DNA from: CAYGAG01 sp964347765
GTDB lineage: Archaea > Thermoproteota > Bathyarchaeia > Bathyarchaeales > Bathycorpusculaceae
Direction of reading: 5' to 3'
DNA length: 20,894 bases
NCBI GenBank assembly: GCA_964347765.1
Contig: CAYGAG010000031.1
Location: 1 to 20,894 of the forward strand
In this document: piece by piece, positions 14,556 to 20,894 of the stretch
How positions within the stretch are numbered: position 1 is the stretch's first letter
Layout of the letters: each line of letters opens with the position of its first letter
Notes under the pieces: generated by a model
Told to the model about the DNA's origin: nothing
Databases searched by the model: none
Seen by the model: the letters and a program-made list of their open reading frames with translations, nothing else
Translations under genes and position numbers: made by a program

Positions 14556-14708
14556 TCAGGTTGACTGCGAGATCCATTTAATCATGGGTTCTTTTTTCTT
14601 CGACTGTACGAATTCGAGTGTGTCCTCGTCCTTGGGATATCCAAGAACGATAGGTCCGTATATTCGCTCATCATCCTTTAGCTCGCGCGCTATTGTGGCA
14701 TGCCTCAT
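14556..14708 (-). pseudogene. C-terminal remnant of a nitroreductase-family protein
   Basis: A 50-residue ATG-started frame contains ELKDDERIYGPIVLGYPK and ends KKKEPMIKWISQST. The GPIVLGYPK strand plus a KKEP-IKWI tail matches the C-terminus of archaeal nitroreductase-family flavoproteins. There is no room for the other roughly 130 residues: an in-frame TAA lies two codons upstream (position 14714) and the acetyltransferase gene ends at 14776. So it is most likely the decayed tail of a deleted gene, or a very small ORF. It fills part of the 336-base gap between xpf and the acetyltransferase. Confidence 0.5.
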
Positions 14709-14775
14709 GTCTTATTTTTTGCGCATCACTTGATTTGCCACGCCGTTTTCATGCGTACGTGGAGCCTTACTGCTT

Positions 14776-15258
14776 TTAGCGTATTTTCAGTTCTAGGCTG
14801 GTCATATCGCCCTTTTTGAACCCCATCTTTTCAAAGAATCTGAGGAGGTTCCAGTCGTTCCATCTTACTAAGGTGTAGACAACATTGACGCCTTCTATTG
14901 GAGTCTCCTTGGCTTCCGGCTGGGCCTCTTTTCCCGTTCGTTTGAAGCTCTCAATCAGCTTGTTGAAGAGGGTTTCTCCTATACCTTCGTTTTGATGTTC
15001 TGGGTCTACACCTATTGTGTCGATCCATCCAACAGTGTCTGGCACTCCAAATTCCCATCCGCTCACGTATCCAAGTATGAATCCAACGACCCTTCCCTTT
15101 ATTTCTGCGGCCAAGGCAGGTCTAGGATGGATGTCAGCGTATCCGATTTTCCTTTTCCAGTAGTCTCGTCTTGATTTGCCCAAGATCTTTCTGTCGATTT
15201 CCACCACAGCATCCAAATCGTTTTCAGTGAGCACTCTAATCTTTAATCCGGTTACCAT
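14776..15258 (-). CDS. GNAT-family N-acetyltransferase
   Basis: A 160-residue GNAT fold protein. The acetyl-CoA binding motif A is present as GVDPEHQNEGIGETLFNKLI, preceded by DTVGWIDTIGV and followed by the motif B region (NLLRFFEKMGFKK). The N-terminus IRVLTENDLDAVVEIDRKIL is typical of RimI-like members. ATG 15258 is preferred over TTG 15261 because AGAGGT lies seven bases upstream of the ATG. It stands alone; the downstream neighbour is only a gene remnant. The substrate (protein N-terminus, small molecule or ribosomal protein) cannot be told. A short charged insertion (RTGKEAQPEAKETPIEG) precedes the last strands. Confidence 0.85.
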   Translation of the reverse strand: MVTGLKIRVLTENDLDAVVEIDRKILGKSRRDYWKRKIGYADIHPRPALAAEIKGRVVGFILGYVSGWEFGVPDTVGWIDTIGVDPEHQNEGIGETLFNKLIESFKRTGKEAQPEAKETPIEGVNVVYTLVRWNDWNLLRFFEKMGFKKGDMTSLELKIR

Positions 15259-15425
15259 CAACCAAACCTCTGAGTATGCGATGTATTGACTTTCCGTAAT
15301 AATGTTTTCGCGCGGGCTTACTCATACAATTTGAGTAGAACAAGTAGTGTCTAGTGAGGTGAAGCTGAGAGATGGTTGATGACCAAATGTAGTATGCCAA
15401 CGTTTTCTATGATTGTCTGATTGAA

Positions 15426-17738
15426 TCAGGGATCTATCTCCCCAAATCTTTTGGCGACTGTGCCTATGTCGCGCATATCTATCTTTAAGTCGTAGACAAC
15501 ATCTTTGTTCGGATCGTATTCTAAGTCTGAGTGATCTTTGCCGAAGAGCTTGGCGACTACTCCGATGTCTCGCATGTCGCATTTTCCATCAGGCCAGCCA
15601 TCCGGACCAGTTACATCTCCTATTATCGCTATTATGATCCAGCCATCTGTCAATAGGTTGTCTGTTGTGTCATTCTCGGACGGTACAGCTGTGGCTTCAG
15701 CCACTATCGTATAGTTGCCTTTTGCCAGTGTAGAAGTGTCAATTTCAAAACTGACTGTTGTGGAGTTTCTCTCTGTCAAGGTCATTGTCTGTGTCGCTAG
15801 GACATATGAGTTTAGACAGATTGATATTGTGAAAGTCTCACTGTATAGACCATAGTTCAGGATCTTGGTATCTATGCTGAGAGCCAAGCCCTGTCCGACA
15901 ACTGTTTTTGATGACGCAGTACTAGCTATTCCCACATCGTGGAAGCTGAAAGGTTTGGCGAGAGGATACTCATCTACATTGTTCGGACCGACTTCGTACT
16001 GAGTGTCAAGAATTCCATCGCTGCCTGGTTGGTCTTGGCTTGGACCGTTCAATGAATCTGCGCTTATGTGGGTGCTCCAGTAGTTTCCGCCTTCTGGGTA
16101 ACCGTTGTCCCACGCATTTATGGATGTTGAAGTGACGGCTTGAGCATCGTTGTTTATGAAGCTGTTATGGTAGATTGCGTTGCCATTGGAGCCTGACATG
16201 TTGATGCCAATCTCGTTCTCTGAAATTGTGTTTGCATAGATCAGGTTTCCAGTTGAATAATCCGTTGAGTTGATCCCTATGATGTTTCCTGTCATCATGT
16301 TGTTGTAGATCACACAATCATCAGCGTCGTTGATGAGAATTCCCTGTTCATAGTTTGTTATCGTGATTCCTGTAATGGTTGTCCCTGATGCTTCAGGAAG
16401 CAAGACAACAGCGATTCCTGATCCGCCACCATCGAAGTCTGCGCTGCTTCCTTTCATACCATAGATCGTTAAGGGTTTGTCCACTATCAGATACTCATGA
16501 TACAGACCTGGAGCAATCAGTATAGTGGCGCCTGGACTCGCAACGTCAATAGCCTCTTGCACCGTTGGATAATCTTCTGGAACTCTGATGATATTTCCAA
16601 AACCATATATTCTGTCATCAGTCGAGCCAACGAATACCATACCATCAGCAACAGCAGGAGAAGACTCTACACCATCTCCAGTTCTGAAACTCCACACAAG
16701 CATCCCAGTAGTCGCGTTCAAACAGTAGAGTTTCCCGTCTTCTGATCCAACAAAGACTCTACCATCAGCAACAGCAGGAGAAGACTCTACACCATCTCCA
16801 GTTCTGAAACTCCACACAAGCATCCCAGTAGTCGCGTTCAAACAGTATACAATGCTATCTAACGATCCAACAAAGACTCTACCACCAACAACAGCAGGAG
16901 AAGAAAATATTCGACGACCAGTTCCATAACTCCAAACATAAGCTCCAGTCGTAGCGTTCAAACAGTAAACCTTACCATCATATGACCCTACAAAAACTCG
17001 CCCACCAACCAATGCAGGAGAAGACCGAACATTGCCACCAGTCCGATAACTCCAAACCAAAACCCCACTAGAAGCATTCAAACAGTAGACCTTACCATCA
17101 TATGATCCAACAAAGACTCTACCACCAACAACAGCAGGAGAAGAAAATATTCGACGACCAGTTCCATAACTCCAAACATAAGCTCCAGTCGTAGCGTTCA
17201 AACAGTAAACCTTACCATCATATGACCCTACAAAAACTCGCCCACCAACCAATGCAGGAGAAGACCGAACATTGCCACCAGTCCGATAACTCCAAACCAA
17301 AACCCCACTAGAAGCATTCAAACAGTAGACCTTATCGTCTTCTGATCCAACAAAGACTCTACCACCAACAACAGCAGGAGAAGACTCCACCTGATCATCA
17401 GTCTCAAAACTCCAAATGTAGGCTCCGGTTGCGGCATCTAAGCAGTAGATATTTCCATCTTCTGATCCAACAAAGACTCTACCACCAACAACAGCAGGAG
17501 AAGACTCCACCTCACCATCAGTCTCAAAACTCCATTGTGTCAGATTCGTGTTCGGACCTGAGCTTTCGGTGTATCCTGTATGGCTTGGATCGTGACGGAA
17601 CATGGACCAAGGATACTGTGTTGAATGCACACTCGGAATAGGCGGAAGGTTTGTGCCAGCCTGTAGAACGTTGAAAGCAGATAAAAACGTGTTCAGGATC
17701 AAAAATGCAAGAAAGATTCTTACTTTGGCTTTCGTTAT
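15426..17738 (-). CDS. Secreted PQQ-type propeller / NosD beta-helix / CARDB / dockerin-like protein
   Basis: A large exported protein. Using numbering from TTG 17702 (758 residues): eight 40-residue PQQ-like propeller blades begin at residue 67, each with SSPAVVGGRVFVGS-type strands and YCLNATTG-type turns. A NosD/CASH parallel beta-helix spans about 371-600, a CARDB immunoglobulin-like domain about 600-690, and two dockerin-like repeats with DMRDIG-VAK-FG cores lie in the last 65 residues. The TTG start would cut the signal peptide. Extending upstream in frame to ATA 17738 (or ACG 17741) adds TKAKVRIFLAF before LILNTFLSAF, completing a positively charged n-region and hydrophobic core, and places AGAGGGA at a normal distance, but no ATG, GTG or TTG exists there. 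It is probably a cell-surface binding protein anchored or assembled through its C-terminus; the ligand is unknown. Confidence 0.85.
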   Translation of the reverse strand: MTKAKVRIFLAFLILNTFLSAFNVLQAGTNLPPIPSVHSTQYPWSMFRHDPSHTGYTESSGPNTNLTQWSFETDGEVESSPAVVGGRVFVGSEDGNIYCLDAATGAYIWSFETDDQVESSPAVVGGRVFVGSEDDKVYCLNASSGVLVWSYRTGGNVRSSPALVGGRVFVGSYDGKVYCLNATTGAYVWSYGTGRRIFSSPAVVGGRVFVGSYDGKVYCLNASSGVLVWSYRTGGNVRSSPALVGGRVFVGSYDGKVYCLNATTGAYVWSYGTGRRIFSSPAVVGGRVFVGSLDSIVYCLNATTGMLVWSFRTGDGVESSPAVADGRVFVGSEDGKLYCLNATTGMLVWSFRTGDGVESSPAVADGMVFVGSTDDRIYGFGNIIRVPEDYPTVQEAIDVASPGATILIAPGLYHEYLIVDKPLTIYGMKGSSADFDGGGSGIAVVLLPEASGTTITGITITNYEQGILINDADDCVIYNNMMTGNIIGINSTDYSTGNLIYANTISENEIGINMSGSNGNAIYHNSFINNDAQAVTSTSINAWDNGYPEGGNYWSTHISADSLNGPSQDQPGSDGILDTQYEVGPNNVDEYPLAKPFSFHDVGIASTASSKTVVGQGLALSIDTKILNYGLYSETFTISICLNSYVLATQTMTLTERNSTTVSFEIDTSTLAKGNYTIVAEATAVPSENDTTDNLLTDGWIIIAIIGDVTGPDGWPDGKCDMRDIGVVAKLFGKDHSDLEYDPNKDVVYDLKIDMRDIGTVAKRFGEIDP
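16600..17530 (-). repeat. 120-bp tandem repeats coding propeller blades
   Basis: About eight imperfect copies of a 120-base unit (40 codons) code the propeller blades. Within them 16864-17094 and 17104-17334 are identical over 231 bases (period 240, two blades), and 16640-16727 is identical to 16760-16847 over 88 bases (period 120). Such exact identity, including third codon positions, indicates very recent duplication or gene conversion. Confidence 0.92.
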
Positions 17739-17788
17739 CGTAAAAGTCCCTCTACTGTCTCCTATATAGAATAAATATCTTGATTACG

Positions 17789-17809
17789 TTTTAAATCTTC
17801 AGGAAGATT
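17789..17809 (-). promoter_or_regulatory. TATA box and overlapping palindrome upstream of the propeller gene
   Basis: TTTAAAA on the minus strand (17795-17789) predicts transcription from about 17766, 13 bases before the AGAGGGA site. The palindrome AATCTTC-AG-GAAGATT (17794-17809) overlaps its upstream edge, at the BRE position, and may be an operator. The rest of the gap to the EF-1A gene shows no gene on either strand. Confidence 0.45.
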
Positions 17810-17991
17810 CTTCTATTCTGGAAGGCTGTACAGTTCCGACGGAGCGTAGATGAGAATGAACAGTTGTCACTATTAGATCACCCTGATTACTCACTGAATA
17901 GAGAGGATTGTGTATCCAGGAGACTAGAATTGTTATGAGAAGTTAGATAGAAGAGAAGGGTGAAACGAATAGAAATCCAACTTGTTCCTGC

Positions 17992-17998
17992 AAAAAAA
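17992..17998 (-). terminator. T-run terminator after the EF-1A gene
   Basis: Seven T residues on the minus strand, about 36 bases beyond the EF-1A stop, with no stable hairpin before them. This is the usual archaeal U-tract type of terminator. Confidence 0.5.
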
Positions 17999-18033
17999 CG
18001 TATTGTGGGCATAAAAAGGATGGGATCGAGGAG

Positions 18034-19338
18034 TTATGGTCCTTTCTTTGTTATTTCTTTGACGATTCCTGCGGCTACTGTAGTGCCCATGTCTCTGATT
18101 GCGAATCTGCCGAGTTCTGAAAAATCTGTATAGGCTTCAACTGATATCGGATGGAGAGGTTCGACTTTCACTATGGCGGCATCTCCCGTCTTTAGAAAGG
18201 CTGGGTTTTCCTCTACAACCTGCCCTGAACGGGGGTCAATCTTCTTCAATAGTTCCGTGAATCTGCAGGCAACTTGTCCTGTGTGATAGTGGAATACTGG
18301 CGTGTATCCGGCGGCGACAGCTGTGGGATGGTAGATTACGATTATCTGTCCTATGAACTCCTTCGCCACTGTCGGCGGATCAGAAACATGGCCTGCAACA
18401 TCTCCCCGGTGAATATCCGTCTTTGCCAAGCCCCTTACGTTGAATCCGATGTTGTCGCCTGGTTCTGCCTTTGGAATAGTTGTATGGTGCATTTCCAGCG
18501 ACTTCACTTCACCCTTACTGCCGGAGGGCATGAAGATGACTTCTTCTCCTGCCTTGAGGATACCTGTCTCAACTCTGCCCACGGGAACGGTTCCTACGCC
18601 TGTGATGGTGTAGACGTCTTGAATTGGCAACCGGAGAGGCTTGTCCAAGGGTTTGGGTGGCAGCTCAAACGTGTCCAGTGCGTCGATAAGTGATGGCCCT
18701 TTGTACCAAGGCATTTTGTCGCTTTTTTCGACGAGGCTGTCACCGGTCCATCCTGAAGTAGGAACAAACGGGATTTTTTCGATTTTGTAGCCGACTGTCT
18801 TTAGCATTCTGGAGACCTCGTTCTTTATCTCAGTGTATCTTTCTTCGCCCCAGTTCACTGAAACGTCATCCATCTTGTTCACTGCTACAACCAATTGGTT
18901 TACGCCGAGTGTGAAGGCTAAGAAAGCGTGCTCTCTTGTCTGTCCTCCTGCCCCGATGCCAGCTTCGAACTCGCCGCGTTTGGCAGAGACGAAGAGTATG
19001 GCGCCGTCGGCTTGGCTTGCTCCTGTAATCATGTTCTTGACGAAGTCTCTGTGTCCCGGCGCATCGATGATTGTGAAGTAGAACTTCTTTGTTTCAAACT
19101 TGAGGAACCGGAGATCGATTGTCAATCCTCTCTCCCGCTCTTCTTTCAGGTTGTCTAGGACCCAGGCGAACTTGAAGGTCTCTTTGCCCAGTTTCTCAGC
19201 TTCCTCTTCAAAGGCCTTTATAGTCCTAGCATCAATGGCCCCGGCCTTGTACAGCATGTGACCTGTCGTCGTTGACTTTCCATGATCTACATGGCCCATG
19301 ATAACTAAGTTTAAGTGCGGCTTATCTGATTTGCTCAT
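18034..19338 (-). CDS. tuf: Translation elongation factor 1-alpha (aEF1A)
   Basis: A 434-residue GTPase that delivers aminoacyl-tRNA to the ribosome. GTP-binding motifs are GHVDHGKS (15-22), DAPGH (92-96) and NKMD (154-157). The effector region reads ERERGLTIDLRF. Beta-barrel domains 2 and 3 follow (LPIQDVYTITGVGTVPVGRV; the C-terminal SELGRFAIRDMGTTVAAGIV). Length is normal for archaeal EF-1A. A longer frame opens upstream at 19395, but ATG 19338 is chosen because GGAGG (19350-19346) lies seven bases before it and MSKSDKPHLNLVIMGHVDHG is the expected N-terminus. It stands apart from the usual rps10/tRNA neighbours and lies between two genes for secreted proteins. It is the best phylogenetic marker in the window. 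Confidence 0.97.
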   Translation of the reverse strand: MSKSDKPHLNLVIMGHVDHGKSTTTGHMLYKAGAIDARTIKAFEEEAEKLGKETFKFAWVLDNLKEERERGLTIDLRFLKFETKKFYFTIIDAPGHRDFVKNMITGASQADGAILFVSAKRGEFEAGIGAGGQTREHAFLAFTLGVNQLVVAVNKMDDVSVNWGEERYTEIKNEVSRMLKTVGYKIEKIPFVPTSGWTGDSLVEKSDKMPWYKGPSLIDALDTFELPPKPLDKPLRLPIQDVYTITGVGTVPVGRVETGILKAGEEVIFMPSGSKGEVKSLEMHHTTIPKAEPGDNIGFNVRGLAKTDIHRGDVAGHVSDPPTVAKEFIGQIIVIYHPTAVAAGYTPVFHYHTGQVACRFTELLKKIDPRSGQVVEENPAFLKTGDAAIVKVEPLHPISVEAYTDFSELGRFAIRDMGTTVAAGIVKEITKKGP

Positions 19339-19408
19339 TCCTTTTCCTCCTTTTTTCTCCAAATTACTCATGTTTTGGTGAATTCGGTTACACAACTGTC
19401 CATTCGAT

Positions 19409-19416
19409 TATTTTAA
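19409..19416 (-). promoter_or_regulatory. TATA box of the EF-1A gene
   Basis: TTAAAATA on the minus strand, within CTTAAAATAA. It predicts a start near 19386 and a leader of about 48 bases carrying the strong GGAGG site, which also argues against the longer reading frame. Confidence 0.55.
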
Positions 19417-19585
19417 GTTTATGATAAGCCCTAGACTACGTATTTTGACCCAAGAAACATCAGCATAACGGATACCACTATGTCGGTGACAGTAAGTCCG
19501 CACACTCAGCCCTGCACAAGTTTAACACCCAAGCACCACTAGCAGATCTCAATACGTTCATACACGAATCAAGATAAGAACTGAG

Positions 19586-19617
19586 AAAAAAGGGGAGTTA
19601 AGGCCTGTCAGAACTCC
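19586..19617 (-). terminator. Hairpin plus T-run terminator of the solute-binding protein gene
   Basis: On the minus strand GGAGTT and AACTCC pair around a 12-base loop and are followed by CCTTTTTT. It begins six bases after the TGA at 19625-19623. This supports that stop as the ancestral end of the gene rather than the frameshifted stop at 19673. Confidence 0.65.
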
Positions 19618-19622
19618 TTCTT

Positions 19623-20894
19623 TCAACCGTGCCAGCCAAATTCCCTTGCGATTGCCCCGACATCTCTCATGTCTATCCTGTATTCACAGCTGATGTCAGC
19701 AAGGGGAGCCATCTTTCATGTCCCGGATAGCTGCCGAAGGCACTAGCTACATAACCAATGTCTCTCATGTCGACCCTGAAGTCTGGTGAGGGCAGTTGAA
19801 TCTTGTATGGATAGTCTGGAAAGCCTATGTCATCATAGAGTGTGCTGCCGACAATGTCCTCACGGATAGTTACCCAGAAGATAAATGTGTAGTTGACCCA
19901 CTTACGATATAGCTTCCAAGAATCCCAGTTGGGCTCCTTTAAGTGAGCTTCTACTTTTACGGTGTGCAGACCTACTGAGACTTGGATAAGTCGTTGTTGT
20001 TCATGGGGTATTTCAGGTATCAGGTAAACAGGGATTGGTTCTTCCAACAAACCGTCTATGTACAGGAATTTGTTCACGAGCACTACAGGTCTCAACTCAA
20101 GGACAAACACTCCACTCCATTCTGGGCTTATTGGATCTGTTTCCCACAGCATGTCTTCGACATGATACCATTCTGTCAGTTCAAAGATTGGGGCTAAACC
20201 GATGATGTCATATGGGCTCAGAATTGTATCTCCGTTATCTATCCAGTCTACACACGCATACAATACTGATGGTATTGGCCAAGTTTCATTCCATTCACTT
20301 CCAATTGGGCTGGCCAAGCTGACATCCGTGATGTTCTCGACGATCACATGTCCTTGGATCAGGTTTTCTAGTGTGACTTTGAATTCTACGCTTCTGTCTT
20401 CTGGCGGAATTTTGTGCCTGTATTCATACGGCGGCTTGAAATGTATGTCTTCATAGACTGGGTAATATTGGAAGTAGCCGTTTGTCGATGTTATCGGTTC
20501 GCTTCCTGGCATGTTTGTTTGAACTGTGCTGTTCGGCTTGTTTGCAAGCATCAAGACGTGACCCGGTTCTGCTTCTTGCAAGTATTCTTTGAGTCTCCAC
20601 GGTCATTGCCGATTAGGTTAGGATCAGGTGCGAATCCAGTTGGATCCCCTGCCTCCACGATTGGTTTCCAAATGTGTTTGGGAAGTATTGGTAAGCCGCC
20701 GATGTTGGATAACATCCAGTAGCTCTTGACATCAAACAGTATTTCGAAGTTGTATGCGTCGAATATCTTGAGGTCTAATGTGTTATCTACGTTGTTTTGC
20801 CAATATGGAGGGGGATAGCCTAGATCTTCGAGCATGTCATCTAGATCTACGAAAGTGAACTCAACGTCAGCTGCTGTCAACGACGTCCCGTCCT
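19623..20894 (-). pseudogene. Family 5 extracellular solute-binding protein with dockerin-like tail, two frameshifts, N-terminus outside window
   Basis: Coming from the right edge the frame reads DGTSLTAADVEFTF, then GLPILPKHIWKPIVEAGDPT and APDPNLIGN, typical of peptide/nickel-type (SBP_bac_5) binding lipoproteins of ABC transporters. At 20603-20606 the frame shifts: NLIGN should continue as PWRLKEYLQEAEPGHVLML in the next frame, as if one G were missing. The second segment (20581 region to 19710) carries the C-terminal lobe, then an Ig-like region, then RVDMRDIGYVASAFGSYPG. Near 19708-19711 a second one-base loss breaks the dockerin-like repeat; restoring it gives PLADISCEYRIDMRDVGAIA, REFGWHG and the TGA at 19625-19623, followed directly by a terminator. 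The gene is either a pseudogene or intact in the organism and damaged by two base-call errors. Its role would be substrate capture outside the cell. Confidence 0.8.

Noticed and set aside
15262..15425. Short palindrome CTGATT-C-AATCAG at the stop of the propeller gene as a terminator
   Set aside because: No T-run follows and the arms overlap the stop codon, so a terminator call is not supported.
16600..17530. CRISPR-like array
   Set aside because: The 120-base periodic repeats are in-frame coding repeats of a beta-propeller without unique spacers.
17703..18033. tRNA or small RNA gene in the gap after EF-1A
   Set aside because: No T-loop consensus or cloverleaf pairing was found on either strand; only a promoter, a palindrome and a T-run are visible.
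18034..19395. Longer EF-1A starting at 19395 (453 residues)
   Set aside because: The extra 19 residues lie in the leader predicted from the TATA box, and the strong GGAGG site points to ATG 19338.

Overview
The window reads as archaeal chromosome. It carries an EF-1A gene, a short XPF/ERCC4-type nuclease, an F420-type flavin oxidoreductase and a thiolase with its DUF35 partner. Archaeal TATA boxes sit about 25 bases upstream of probable transcript starts, some leaders are absent or very short, and TTG and GTG starts are frequent. The gene set, and two secreted proteins ending in dockerin-like DMRDIG repeats, resemble what I recall from uncultured Bathyarchaeia-type lineages; that placement is an inference and would need EF-1A phylogeny.

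Region 1 (1-4650) is an anaerobic aromatic degradation module: benzoyl-CoA reductase subunits C and B (minus strand, B cut by the left edge), a divergent cyclohexadienoyl-CoA hydratase (dch), then 6-hydroxycyclohexenecarbonyl-CoA dehydrogenase (had) and 6-oxocyclohexenecarbonyl-CoA hydrolase (oah) in a two-gene minus-strand operon. Together they would take benzoyl-CoA through ring reduction, hydration, oxidation and hydrolytic ring opening. The ATPase subunits BcrA/BcrD are expected beyond the left edge. An AbrB-PhoU regulator (4751-5803) follows.

Region 2 (5804-10312) is a tungsten-enzyme redox module: a MoaD/ThiS-like protein, a 47-residue zinc-ribbon protein, an aldehyde:ferredoxin oxidoreductase (AOR/BamB) family enzyme and a four-cluster ferredoxin in one plus-strand operon. 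Convergent to it is an HdrD/GlcF-like Fe-S protein with a shortened FAD-domain remnant. The trio parallels BamB-BamC-BamD of class II benzoyl-CoA reductases, although the reductase at the left edge is class I.

Region 3 (10326-13065) holds a DUF35 protein, a thiolase and an F420-type luciferase-fold oxidoreductase, all on the minus strand and probably one acyl-CoA metabolism unit. Region 4 (13066-15261) holds an unrecognised 120-residue protein coupled to an XPF-type nuclease, a GNAT acetyltransferase, and two probable gene remnants (a nitroreductase tail and a frameshifted small ORF). Region 5 (15426-20894) has a secreted eight-bladed PQQ-type propeller/beta-helix/CARDB/dockerin-like protein, EF-1A, and the C-terminal part of a family 5 solute-binding protein, also dockerin-tailed and broken by two frameshifts. 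No tRNA, rRNA, CRISPR array or insertion sequence was found.
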